Positions 1 through 7,829 of a stretch of DNA of 30,802 bases are shown here, one piece after another (position 1 is the stretch's first letter; every line of letters starts with the position of its first letter). The notes under the pieces are model-generated. The model had not been told where the DNA came from and made no database searches. It saw only the letters and a program-made list of their open reading frames with translations. Both the position numbers and the translations under genes were made by a program. The stretch lies in NCBI GenBank assembly GCA_964475835.1, contig CAYYYL010000033.1, positions 1 through 30,802 on the forward strand, read 5' to 3'. The stretch comes from JABDCI01 sp964475835 (GTDB lineage: Bacteria > Verrucomicrobiota > Verrucomicrobiia > JABWAM01).

Positions 1-58
1 TCCAACCCAGGCCTTCTCACTAATTTTTTGGTCCAGTTTTCGGGGGGCAGCTCACGGG

Positions 59-93
59 TGTTCCGCTCATTTGAGCTTTAATAATCCGGATTA
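59..93. promoter_or_regulatory. Twin dyads upstream of the TraK-like gene
   Basis: Two short palindromes lie in the only non-coding DNA before the first gene. GCTCA-tt-TGAGC spans 65-76, and the perfect 12-mer TAATCCGGATTA spans 82-93 and abuts the ATG at 94. A TGTTCC half-site at 59-64 resembles the arms of dyads seen at 4013 and 24236. Such symmetry beside a gene for a basic helix-turn-helix protein fits an autoregulatory operator or part of a transfer-origin region, but neither role is shown. No Shine-Dalgarno sequence is obvious. Confidence 0.4.
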
Positions 94-531
94 ATGAGGG
101 GACGCCCTACTCCTAACGAATGGTTAGGGGATTTTGATGCACGAAAAAATGAACTTTTACGCAAGGAACTTGCCATGGATATCCTAACGGCTCAGCAACG
201 CTTCGCTGCCGCTGTCCGAGACTACACGCCGAAAATGTCGCCAAAGTTTCAGCAATTAATGCCTTTTATGGAAGGCATTCGGGATCTGCGATGTAAACAC
301 GCGTCCTATAAGACCATCGCGGAAATTCTATGCAACGCGAACGTTTCCGTTTCACATGATATGGTAGCCCGATTCTGCAAGAAAATATTGGGACTGACGC
401 GTAAAAAAAGAAAATCAGACAGATCGAAAAGAAGGTCTTTGACGCAATTTTCAAAAGCGCCTCGACGCCCAAAAGTCTTAAGAAATGACGCTGGGTCAGG
501 GCCACGTGTGGCAAATCCTGAAAACATCTAA
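94..531 (+). CDS. Small basic helix-turn-helix protein, TraK-like
   Basis: A 145-residue basic protein. Residues about 60-100 read as a helix-turn-helix with a 'YKTIAEIL...VSHDMVARFCKKIL' pattern, as in proteins that pair an 'S/YxxIAxxL' helix with a 'VSxxTVxRF' recognition helix. The tail after residue 100 is very rich in Lys/Arg and looks disordered. It is followed after 3 bp by a ParA-like ATPase and then a small tail-anchored protein. This matches the traK-traL-traM order of IncP-type Tra regions, where TraK binds the transfer origin. The assignment rests on order and fold type, not on recognised homology. It could instead be a plain transcriptional regulator. The palindrome touching its start codon suggests autoregulation. 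Confidence 0.7.
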   Translation: MRGRPTPNEWLGDFDARKNELLRKELAMDILTAQQRFAAAVRDYTPKMSPKFQQLMPFMEGIRDLRCKHASYKTIAEILCNANVSVSHDMVARFCKKILGLTRKKRKSDRSKRRSLTQFSKAPRRPKVLRNDAGSGPRVANPENI

Positions 532-534
532 AAG

Positions 535-1227
535 ATGAAAAAAAGACTCAACCTCATCTTGAATGGAAAAGGAGGCGTCGGGAAAAGTTTTTTTGCCATA
601 AACCTTGTTCAATATCTTAAAGACCATCAAATCGAACACGCCGCGTTCGATACGGACAATGAAAACTCAACCCTGAAGCGTTTCCACCCCGAAGCACGCT
701 TCATCAATATCGATAAACCTCGTGAAATGGACGATCTTTTTACTGCCATGGCCGAGTCCCGAATCGGGGTGGCCGATTGTCGCGCAGCTTCGACGGATGT
801 CTTTTTAAAATATTTTTCTGAACTGAAGGTTTTGGATGTGCTTCAGGATTTGGATGTTCGATTAACGGTGATCTCTCCCGTGAATCATGACCTCGATAGT
901 GTCGAACAAATCAGAAACATTTCTGAATATTTCGAAGAGCATTCCCAGTACCTTATTGTGAAAAATCACGCTTTGACGGATCAGTTCAATATTTATGATT
1001 CAAGCAAGACCCGCCTCAGATTGATCAGTGAGCTTGGAGCGAAGGAAATATCGGTATCGAGTCTTCAAGACTGGCTGGTGGGACTTCTTCATCAAAACAG
1101 TGTTCCAATCACCAAAGCCATTCAGAACCCGAAATTTTCGTTGATGGACCGCCAGAGGCTCAAAAGCTGGCAACGCCGGTTTTATGAGCAAATTGAGTCT
1201 GCTCGGGATGTGCTTCTGCCTTCATGA
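535..1227 (+). CDS. ParA/MinD-type ATPase, TraL-like
   Basis: A 230-residue P-loop protein that opens with a deviant Walker A, 'NGKGGVGKSFFA' (residues about 10-21). This is the signature of the ParA/MinD/TraL group, with the early lysine of KGGxGKS. 'FDTDNENST' at about 39-47 is the expected A' region and 'GVADCRA' at about 77-83 is a Walker B-like segment. Length matches IncP TraL (about 240). It sits between the TraK-like gene and a small membrane protein and shares an ATGA overlap (1224-1227) with the latter, so translation is probably coupled. The likely role is positioning or assembly of the transfer machinery or its DNA. A partition role is possible, but no ParB partner is present in the window. 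Confidence 0.8.
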   Translation: MKKRLNLILNGKGGVGKSFFAINLVQYLKDHQIEHAAFDTDNENSTLKRFHPEARFINIDKPREMDDLFTAMAESRIGVADCRAASTDVFLKYFSELKVLDVLQDLDVRLTVISPVNHDLDSVEQIRNISEYFEEHSQYLIVKNHALTDQFNIYDSSKTRLRLISELGAKEISVSSLQDWLVGLLHQNSVPITKAIQNPKFSLMDRQRLKSWQRRFYEQIESARDVLLPS

Positions 1228-1577
1228 AGGACGAGGAAAAATCAACGCTTCAAGCCGCAGTTCTTGATTGGCGAAAAAAGTACGGGCTTCAAGATGGAGA
1301 TCCCATGCTCGCTGTCATCGAGCTTTGGGAAATATACTTTGATCAAGCCCGGCTGCCTGAATCCCGTGGTTCCCATTTGGAGGATTTTCGAAAATCAGTT
1401 CTTCAGTTGGACCACTTGGAAAAGTCCATTTTAACCCAGGCAGGGGAGTTGATTCAGGAACTACGCGCCATTCCCGCAATTCGAAACGATCTGAATTCCT
1501 TTCCTAAATTTGCTTTGATGTTTGTGTCGGGATTGGCACTTCTCCTGGGAATATTCCTGGGAAAGTTCCTTATCTAA
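1224..1577 (+). CDS. Tail-anchored small protein, TraM-like position
   Basis: A 117-residue protein with a soluble helical N-terminal part and a single C-terminal hydrophobic segment (residues about 95-117, 'ALMFVSGLALLLGIFLGKF'), predicted to anchor it in the inner membrane by its tail. It starts inside the stop of the ParA-like gene (ATGA overlap) and is followed 17 bp later by the coupling-protein gene. In IncP elements TraM follows TraL, so position suggests a TraM equivalent that could link the ATPase to the membrane near the coupling protein. The sequence itself is not recognised. Confidence 0.65.
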   Translation: MKDEEKSTLQAAVLDWRKKYGLQDGDPMLAVIELWEIYFDQARLPESRGSHLEDFRKSVLQLDHLEKSILTQAGELIQELRAIPAIRNDLNSFPKFALMFVSGLALLLGIFLGKFLI

Positions 1578-1594
1578 CTTCACCAAGGATCTCT

Positions 1595-3061
1595 ATGGTG
1601 ATGATTTCTGATGTCGTTTTGGTGGGCGGGTGTATTTTTTTGTGTGTTCAGGGGGTGGTTTCATGGATTTGGGCCGGAGCATTATCCGCGATTGGATGGA
1701 TATTTTTTTTTCAGGCCCTTCGAAAACGGGAAAAGTACATTGTTTCCCTAAAAGGACTTCACTGGACCCGTGCAGATTTTTGCAGAGGTTGGTTGATTAC
1801 GGGTGATACAGGATCCGGGAAAACGAGATCTGGCATTACCCCTTTGCTGTTTCAGGTATTTAAAAATGAACCCCGATGGGGTGGTCTCTGCATTGATGAT
1901 AAAGGAGTCTATTGGGAGACCCTTTCGGAAATGGCCCGGTACTTCCACCGTGAAAGGGATTTAATTCTTTTGAAAATTCGTCCCGACCACGCCGATGCCA
2001 CATGGACTCCTGAGCATCGGTTCAATCTCACTTCAGATCGAAGTATTCCTTATAGTGCTTATGCAAAATTTGCGGTGGATACGGCAGCCAGTCTGGGCCA
2101 GCAAGGAGACAAGAGTTTTTTTAAAAGTCAGGCTCAAATTCATATCGCACATGCTCTCGAAGCATTGGATGAAGTTCAGGCAGATGTCACCCTGGAGAAT
2201 GTTTATGAGCTTCTTCTCAATGAATCGGAATTGGGGGCGGTCATCAAAGAACTTGGGGAGAACAGCAAAACAGAGCGAAGGCAAATCCTTGCGGACCATT
2301 TTCGTTACCGTTACCTCAACCAACCCCCCGAACAGATCGGCGGGGTCAAGGAAACGATCGGAAACTATTTAAACAACTTTTTGACTCCTGATATTGCCCA
2401 GGTGTTTTGCAGCGGTGAAAGCACCTTTCAGTTTAATGCGATTGATCGCGGAAAAATCATTTGTGTGGTGATGCCTCAAAAGTTTCAAACGGAGCGCCGC
2501 TATGTGAATACCTTCTTGAAGATGTTGTTTTACACTCATGCCCTCCGACGATTTGACCAGCCGAAAACTCAACGTGACCGAAATAATCTTCTGATCCTTT
2601 GGGCGGATGAGGCCCAAAGATTTATGACAGCCAATGAGGATGGGATGAGCGACTACAATTCAATCGACGTGCTCCGGGAGGCAAATGCAACCGTAGTTGC
2701 TGCAGCGCAATCTTCCACATCGTTCATTCCCCCTTTAGGAAAGGAAAAAGCCAGGGTCCTTTTACTCAATCTTCGAAACCGAATCATTTTTAAATCGGCA
2801 GATGAGGCAGATGCTGTGGAAAGCGCTGATTTTTTGGGGAAAAGGCGAATCGTAAAAAAAACCTGGGGATATTCAGGTGGACGTTCGAACCAAAGCTACA
2901 GTCATGATGAAGAGTATCACATCAAACCACACGTCCTGAGGACCATGCGAAAGCACACAGCCGTCCTTGTCCATTGTGAAAAGGGATTCAGGAAGGAGGT
3001 TCTGCCGCCATTAGACCCCCATGGGCAGGTCTCGCCGTGGTTTAAAAAGGGATGGTTTTAA
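1595..3061 (+). CDS. traG: Type IV coupling protein (VirD4/TraG-like)
   Basis: A 488-residue ATPase that would recruit the relaxase-DNA complex to the secretion channel. Two N-terminal membrane helices (about 6-22 and 24-40) precede Walker A 'GDTGSGKT' at 70-77. 'GLCIDDKGVYWETL' follows, as in VirD4/TraG proteins. Walker B with the catalytic acidic pair is 'LILWADEAQRF' at about 332-342, followed by the 'REANATVVAAAQS' strand typical of the family. It is shorter than VirD4/TraG (about 600-650). The all-alpha domain is present but the C-terminal tail is missing. AAGGA at 1585-1589 supports the ATG at 1595 or the in-frame ATG at 1601. Its last 51 bp overlap the 3' end of the convergent AAA+ gene. 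Confidence 0.9.
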   Translation: MVMISDVVLVGGCIFLCVQGVVSWIWAGALSAIGWIFFFQALRKREKYIVSLKGLHWTRADFCRGWLITGDTGSGKTRSGITPLLFQVFKNEPRWGGLCIDDKGVYWETLSEMARYFHRERDLILLKIRPDHADATWTPEHRFNLTSDRSIPYSAYAKFAVDTAASLGQQGDKSFFKSQAQIHIAHALEALDEVQADVTLENVYELLLNESELGAVIKELGENSKTERRQILADHFRYRYLNQPPEQIGGVKETIGNYLNNFLTPDIAQVFCSGESTFQFNAIDRGKIICVVMPQKFQTERRYVNTFLKMLFYTHALRRFDQPKTQRDRNNLLILWADEAQRFMTANEDGMSDYNSIDVLREANATVVAAAQSSTSFIPPLGKEKARVLLLNLRNRIIFKSADEADAVESADFLGKRRIVKKTWGYSGGRSNQSYSHDEEYHIKPHVLRTMRKHTAVLVHCEKGFRKEVLPPLDPHGQVSPWFKKGWF

Positions 3062-3991
3062 ATCCAAGCATCCACGAGTTTGAATGATCAGAGAATTTGT
3101 CGTTTCATCGACAAACAAAGTTCCTGATCCATTTCCACCGGCCAGAAGATCGCTTGCGATGGCATCCCCGACCAGCTTTTCAACGGTATAGCGCAAAGGG
3201 CGCGCGCCGAGTTTTGGGTGAAAGCCCTTCTGGACAATAAATGGTAAAACGGACCGGGTTGGTTGCAGGTCGAAGTTTTTCGACTTCAAGAAGGCCAGTT
3301 CCTGCTCCAGAAGTTGATCGGCAATTTTCCATTGGCAATCGTAGGACAGGGAGTGGAAAACAAGTTTTTCCGAAATTCTGGCGAAAAGCTCCGGTCGTAA
3401 AAATTGCTGGGCACGGGTGAGAACATGTCGCTCCACCGTTGCGCGATTTGAATGCTGGAAATTCAAAAGTTCGGAACTTCCGAGATTGGAAGTAAACACG
3501 ACATAAAAGTCGCTCAAATCCAGAATGTCGCCATTTGCCATGGAGATCCGCCCGGCATCCAGGATTTGTAGGAAAACATCAAGCACGCGGGGATGAGCTT
3601 TTTCGATCTCATCAAATAACAAGGTGCCAGATTTGGAACGGTCGTAAATCAATCCCATGGTTCCACGCTCACCGGGTTTGCTCCCAAGCAAAATGCCAAG
3701 GGATTCCTGGGTTTGATATTCAGACATGTCGAATCGGAATAGTTTCTCCGAACCAAAAAGAAATGTTGTAAAGGTGATGGCGGTTTCTGTCTTTCCAACG
3801 CCTGTGGGGCCTAGAAACAGAAAGCTGCCCTTTGGGCGTCCCAATTTAGTCAGTCCGAGTTCTCCCCGTTTAAGAATCGATACCAGGCGATCAAGAATGT
3901 GGTCCTGCCCGCGAATCCGATGACGCAAATGTGAATCCAAATCCTGAAGTTTGGCGTTCATTGAAGATGCTGTTTTCATGACATCCATCAT
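3011..3991 (-). CDS. Single-ring ClpA/ClpB-like AAA+ ATPase
   Basis: A 326-residue protein equivalent to one Clp D2 module. 'IRGQDHILDRL' (about 26-36) is the family entry motif. Walker A is 'GPTGVGKTET' (61-70), Walker B is 'LLFDEIEKAHP' (124-134), sensor 1 is 'VVFTSNLGS' (164-172), the arginine-finger region is 'LRPELFARI' (198-206) and sensor 2 is 'LGARPLR' (261-267). A small C-terminal lid domain follows. There is no Clp N-domain, no first ring and no M-domain, so it is not a housekeeping ClpB. GGAGAG directly upstream favours one of the two adjacent ATGs at 3991/3988. It is inverted within the transfer region, between the coupling protein and trbC, where trbB (VirB11) normally lies. Its role is unknown: remodelling of the secretion complex or relaxosome is possible. 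Confidence 0.85.
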   Translation of the reverse strand: MMDVMKTASSMNAKLQDLDSHLRHRIRGQDHILDRLVSILKRGELGLTKLGRPKGSFLFLGPTGVGKTETAITFTTFLFGSEKLFRFDMSEYQTQESLGILLGSKPGERGTMGLIYDRSKSGTLLFDEIEKAHPRVLDVFLQILDAGRISMANGDILDLSDFYVVFTSNLGSSELLNFQHSNRATVERHVLTRAQQFLRPELFARISEKLVFHSLSYDCQWKIADQLLEQELAFLKSKNFDLQPTRSVLPFIVQKGFHPKLGARPLRYTVEKLVGDAIASDLLAGGNGSGTLFVDETTNSLIIQTRGCLDLKPSLFKPRRDLPMGV

Positions 3992-4012
3992 CTCTCCGTG
4001 AACGGTAAGGAT

Positions 4013-4030
4013 TGTTCCTGAGCGAGAACA
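4013..4030. promoter_or_regulatory. TGTTC-N8-GAACA dyad between the AAA+ gene and trbC
   Basis: An inverted repeat (TGTTC at 4013-4017, GAACA at 4026-4030) in the 72-bp divergent gap between the AAA+ gene (minus) and the trbC-like gene (plus). The preceding bases and left arm, ATTGTTCCT, are identical to those of a second dyad at 24236-24253 in the other divergent gap of the element. It is well placed to control both directions. Operator function is inferred from symmetry, placement and recurrence. Confidence 0.5.
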
Positions 4031-4063
4031 TGCGCCCCGTTTAGCTGCCGTACAACTAGCAAT

Positions 4064-4354
4064 ATGAATATTGTAGTTGTTTCTTATGCATTTCGATTCG
4101 CTCCGGTTCTTGCAGCCGCCGGGCTTGTGGAAGGAGTGAGTAGTGCTTTGGGCGTTGTCATGCTCATCGCATTCCTTTTTGGAACCATCTGTGTCATCAG
4201 CGGTGGTTTTGCCATTCGCCGGGGTGATACCGATTCAGGAAAGCTCTCCATTGTGGGAGGCCTTATCATTGCGGCGGCGCCGGTCATCGTGAAGGCGCTT
4301 TTTGTGGCCTTTGGTCTCGGGGAATCCACGGTGGACGTGGGAGCATTTCAATGA
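4064..4354 (+). CDS. trbC: TrbC/VirB2-like pilin candidate
   Basis: A 96-residue hydrophobic protein at the head of the secretion operon. Hydrophobic segments lie at about residues 5-21, 27-48 and 62-84, separated by a short polar loop ('RRGDTDSGK'). This is the usual signal-plus-two-helix layout of VirB2/TrbC pilins. It overlaps the next gene by ATGA (4351-4354). It precedes trbD-like and trbE genes, which fixes the assignment more than the sequence does. The first ATG lacks a clear ribosome-binding site and no other in-frame Met lies nearby, so the start is uncertain. It would form the extracellular transfer pilus. Confidence 0.75.
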   Translation: MNIVVVSYAFRFAPVLAAAGLVEGVSSALGVVMLIAFLFGTICVISGGFAIRRGDTDSGKLSIVGGLIIAAAPVIVKALFVAFGLGESTVDVGAFQ

Positions 4355-4695
4355 CGCAATCCACGTTAAGGCTGACAGAAACCAACAGTGCGGATGATTC
4401 CAAGGGCCGTACATGGGGACTGGAAGGCAATTTATTCTGGTATGTCACAGGAGGCGCTTTCGCCTCTGTATTGACGCTCCTGTTTTTGTTCGGAATGGTC
4501 CGAGCCTCTTTCGGTGCTTCGCTCATGGCTGCGGCGATTCCCTTATCCCTCACTTTTATTTACGTGTTCGTTTTCCGACATGGCAAACCTTCCGGTTACG
4601 ATAAGGACTGTCTGGACTACTGGATCAATGGACCGGCCTTTGGCCCGAATTCACTCCCCCAAAGGGGACATCCTCTGAAAGGTGAACATGTTTGA
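4351..4695 (+). CDS. trbD: TrbD/VirB3-like inner-membrane protein
   Basis: A 114-residue protein with two adjacent membrane helices (about 30-48 and 52-73, 'YVTGGAFASVLTLLFLFG' and 'SLMAAAIPLSLTFIYVFV'), then a conserved-looking cytosolic tail 'HGKPSGYDKDCLDYWINGP' (about 77-95). Size, topology and its place between the pilin candidate and the VirB4 ATPase match TrbD/VirB3. It overlaps both neighbours, by 4 bp upstream and 14 bp downstream, which implies translational coupling. VirB3-type proteins associate with VirB4 at the inner membrane and are needed for pilus assembly. Confidence 0.75.
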   Translation: MTQSTLRLTETNSADDSKGRTWGLEGNLFWYVTGGAFASVLTLLFLFGMVRASFGASLMAAAIPLSLTFIYVFVFRHGKPSGYDKDCLDYWINGPAFGPNSLPQRGHPLKGEHV

Positions 4696-7414
4696 GCGTT
4701 CCCCAGATGGGTTTTTCATTCGTGACCTGCTGGTCTTCAATGGATTGAGCCAGGGTGGGGTGGTTTCGAAAGGTTTTATTTTCGAACCTCCCGAGCTTGA
4801 TAACGCACAAATTTCAGATCTTAACGATTTTCAGGATCAAATTTCCCTATTGCTCGCATCCCTGGGTGAGAATCAGCGTTTACAAATCCAATACTATTGT
4901 GACTCCGACTACCGCACGGAACTCCTGAGGTATCAGAAGGAAACAGAAGGGATGCAAAACCTGTGGACCAGACGTTGCCGCAACGAACGGTTCATGCGGT
5001 TTTGGCAGGCGATGTTGGATCGTGAACTCCGCCGTCAGCGCCTGGTTCTCTACATTTCACGAAAGATCACTCATTCAGCCAATCGGCTTTATTCCACAAA
5101 AGCCATGAGTGGCCATTACGAGGCGGTTCTCCAACAGATGGAGGGAGAGTTCGCGCAGATCCATGAAACCCTGATGGGTATTTTCTCTTCCCAGGGAGGG
5201 CGGATCCTTCCGATGACCGATGCGGATCATTATCGGCACTACAAATCCTTTCTTAATCCCTCCCTCGGAGACCATTTTGAAAATCAAACACTCAACGATT
5301 TTGAACCCGACCTTTCCATTCAGGAGAACTGCTGGCACAGCGAAGGTTGCGGGCAGGCGGATCACGGGTTTTGGATGGACGGTCACTACCATTCCATCCT
5401 TGTTCTCGCACGGTGGCCCAAGGTGACACATCCCGGCTTGATCCGGCGTCTGACCAATCTTCGCCTGCTGGATTACACGATCACGGTGAACGTTGATCCT
5501 TTGTCCGTTCGCGATGAAGTTCTCAGGGAGGAAAAGGAGCATGACCGGATTTCGGGAGATTACCTCAGCGAAAAAAAGCTCTCCCTTCTCACCGTGATGG
5601 AAAAGAAGCAGAAGAAAATCGCGGGTCTGACCCGTGGCGATACATTGCCATTCAACGTTCACTTTATCGTTCGAACCTGGGACAAGACCAGGGAGGGACT
5701 CTCCTCCAAGGTCAGCGCCATCAAGAGCGCGATAAACGGGATGAACGGAGCCCAATATTTTGAAAGCGCCCTCCCCAGCACGTCACGAAAACTATTTTAC
5801 GAAACATGGCCAGGTTGGACATGGGGCAGCTATGGATATCGAAAGCTTTATGGAGAAAGTCGTTACATCGCCGACATGCTCCCTTTTTCGGCAACCTTCA
5901 CCGGACATTTGGAATCTGCGGAGGCAATTTATGAAGGTTCGGCCCGGAATCTTGTGGGAATCAAGACGTTTTCCGGTCGGGAGACCCATGCCTCCCCCCA
6001 GCATGCGGTTTTGCTGGGAATGAGTGGTGCCGGGAAATCCGTCACGGTGTGTGACCTTCTCTCCCAGACTGAAGGGTACTTTGAATACACCGTGATTGTT
6101 GAGGAGGGTTTGTCCTACGGAATCTACACCCAAACCGTGGATCCTGCGGCCAGGCCGATCATCATCCAGCCGGACGGGGATATTACGATCAACTATTTGG
6201 ATACCAAAGGGCTTCCGTTGACTCCCGATCACCTTGCATCCGCGACTGCCTTGGTTGCTCGAATGGCGGGCATCAGTCAGCAAGAGGACAAGCAGATGCT
6301 CCGTCAGGCCCAGATCACGAAATATGTCAATTTGCTCTACGAGGATGTTTTTCAGGAATGGTCCCGAAGGAACCCAGAAAAGCTTCTTTCCATAGCCCGT
6401 CATACCAAAGCGCTTCAAGTTTATCGTCGGGAGAGGATGCAGGCAGGGGCCACGACCCTCGAGGCGTTTGCGGATTTTCGTGATTGGTCAAAGACAAACG
6501 AAGATGAAAGCCATGCCTATCTTGACCAGTTCCACGATCAGGATCTTCTGAAGTTCCTGAAGGATCCAACTTTAAACAAGGAGGTGAGGAACATGGCTTT
6601 TGCCTATTTCAAACCTGAGGAGTTCCCCACCCATCGGATGTTGCAGGAACTCATGTGTCTGGATGCAACAGGGCCCGATAAGGATCAAATGATGGAAATC
6701 GCCACACTCCTCCTCCCATGGTGTCGGGATGGCAACTATGGAGTTTTGTTCGATGGGATCACCAATTTATCTCTGACCGGGAAAATTGCCCATTTTGAAT
6801 TGGGTTATATTCCGGAATCGGCAAAAGAGCTTCGGGCAGCAGCAGGGTTCCTCATCACGAATGATGCCCGGAAACATATCATCACGCTTCCCCGCGCCGT
6901 ACGAAAAAGAAACGTTTTTGAGGAGGTGGCGCGCTTCATGGATATCCCGGGTGGTGAGGAGATCGTCAAGGAAAGCTACGCCCAGCTCCGGAAGTTCAAC
7001 TGTTGGAATATTTCCATTGTTCAACAGTACGCAAGGTTCAAGCAAAGCCGGATTCGTTCTGCGGTTATTGGCAATAGCCGTCAGTTCTTTCTCATGCGGC
7101 AAAATGATCGAACGGACCTGGATGACATGGCGAAGGACATCCCCATCCCTGAGGTCACGAAACACGCAATTATGAACTACCCACTACCTGATCACCAACC
7201 CGGGCAAAAATACGCTCCGTTCACGTACCTCCATGTGGATTCGTTGCGGTCCATCTGCGGGACAGCTCACAACGTGGTTTCACCCGAAATGCTCTATTGC
7301 AGCAGCTCAAGCGGGGATCACTTCGAGAAGCGGGCCCGTCAACTGCGTGCCAGGACGGATATCGTCAAAGGGATCATCCACTATTCACAGGAACCTGTGG
7401 AGGCAACCGCATGA
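4682..7414 (+). CDS. trbE: T4SS ATPase TrbE/VirB4
   Basis: A 910-residue secretion ATPase, full length for the TrbE/VirB4 family. The N-terminal half (about 1-420) is the family's membrane-associated domain. Walker A is 'GMSGAGKSVT' at about 446-455. The C-terminal RecA-like core carries 'IAHFELGYIP' (about 702-711), 'ARKHIITLP' and an acidic pair in 'KRNVFEEVARF' (about 741-751) where Walker B is expected. That element normally reads hhhhDE, and here Glu-Glu replaces Asp-Glu. A late 'NCWNISIVQQYARF' strand matches the family's Q-containing sensor. It powers pilus biogenesis and substrate transfer and, in the absence of VirB11 here, may be the main assembly motor. Its stop overlaps the next start (ATGA). 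Confidence 0.93.
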   Translation: MNMFERSPDGFFIRDLLVFNGLSQGGVVSKGFIFEPPELDNAQISDLNDFQDQISLLLASLGENQRLQIQYYCDSDYRTELLRYQKETEGMQNLWTRRCRNERFMRFWQAMLDRELRRQRLVLYISRKITHSANRLYSTKAMSGHYEAVLQQMEGEFAQIHETLMGIFSSQGGRILPMTDADHYRHYKSFLNPSLGDHFENQTLNDFEPDLSIQENCWHSEGCGQADHGFWMDGHYHSILVLARWPKVTHPGLIRRLTNLRLLDYTITVNVDPLSVRDEVLREEKEHDRISGDYLSEKKLSLLTVMEKKQKKIAGLTRGDTLPFNVHFIVRTWDKTREGLSSKVSAIKSAINGMNGAQYFESALPSTSRKLFYETWPGWTWGSYGYRKLYGESRYIADMLPFSATFTGHLESAEAIYEGSARNLVGIKTFSGRETHASPQHAVLLGMSGAGKSVTVCDLLSQTEGYFEYTVIVEEGLSYGIYTQTVDPAARPIIIQPDGDITINYLDTKGLPLTPDHLASATALVARMAGISQQEDKQMLRQAQITKYVNLLYEDVFQEWSRRNPEKLLSIARHTKALQVYRRERMQAGATTLEAFADFRDWSKTNEDESHAYLDQFHDQDLLKFLKDPTLNKEVRNMAFAYFKPEEFPTHRMLQELMCLDATGPDKDQMMEIATLLLPWCRDGNYGVLFDGITNLSLTGKIAHFELGYIPESAKELRAAAGFLITNDARKHIITLPRAVRKRNVFEEVARFMDIPGGEEIVKESYAQLRKFNCWNISIVQQYARFKQSRIRSAVIGNSRQFFLMRQNDRTDLDDMAKDIPIPEVTKHAIMNYPLPDHQPGQKYAPFTYLHVDSLRSICGTAHNVVSPEMLYCSSSSGDHFEKRARQLRARTDIVKGIIHYSQEPVEATA

Positions 7415-7824
7415 AAAGAACCCACATTTTTGTCCTTATCACTATTTCTGCCCTGATTGCGGGTTGTGCCGCTACCCGGCCTCTCACCGATATGGCCGCT
7501 GGGGCAGGGGGTGGGGCATTGGCCAGTGAATTGTCCCATGGAGATCCGGGAATCACGGCTGCGGGTGCCGCAGGAGGCGTATTGCTCAGCGAGGGATTGC
7601 AATATGCCAGTGCCCAGCAGGCAAAAAAGGCTGAATTGATGGGTTATGAAAAAGGGCGGAGCGATGCCGTGAAGCAACAATATTGGATCCTCGTCAATCA
7701 GCAGAAGGAAAATGGCCAAAAGCAGGAGCAAAACGTGCGCTACTACGAAATTCCCCTGCCAGAGCAGAAAATTGACGGAGTCATTCTGAATCCAACCACG
7801 AAATACCTTCGGATCGAGGAATAA
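7411..7824 (+). CDS. Small lipoprotein in the trb operon
   Basis: A 137-residue protein with a clear lipoprotein signal peptide: Lys/Arg-rich start, hydrophobic core and lipobox 'LIAGC' with Cys19. The frame extends upstream to 7297, but the ATG at 7411 creates an ATGA overlap with trbE and begins the signal peptide, so it is the likely start. The mature part begins with a Gly/Ala-rich stretch (about 28-55) that could insert in or lie on a membrane, then a charged region. It occupies the place between trbE and trbJ. Ti-plasmid-type operons carry a small lipoprotein, TrbK (entry exclusion), next to trbJ, and IncP TrbH is also a lipoprotein. Either analogy is possible. Sequence similarity is not evident. 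Confidence 0.75.
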   Translation: MKRTHIFVLITISALIAGCAATRPLTDMAAGAGGGALASELSHGDPGITAAGAAGGVLLSEGLQYASAQQAKKAELMGYEKGRSDAVKQQYWILVNQQKENGQKQEQNVRYYEIPLPEQKIDGVILNPTTKYLRIEE

Positions 7825-7829
7825 GAGCC

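Noticed and set aside
4013..4030. LexA box (TGTTC-N4-GAACA) at the trbC promoter
   Set aside because: The half-sites match, but the spacer is 8 rather than 4, so a LexA assignment is not supported. It is kept only as an unspecified dyad.
5075..6418. Long minus-strand open frames opposite trbE (226 and 208 codons)
   Set aside because: They are antisense to strongly motif-supported TrbE, have no family motif or ribosome-binding site, and show codon-shadow composition.
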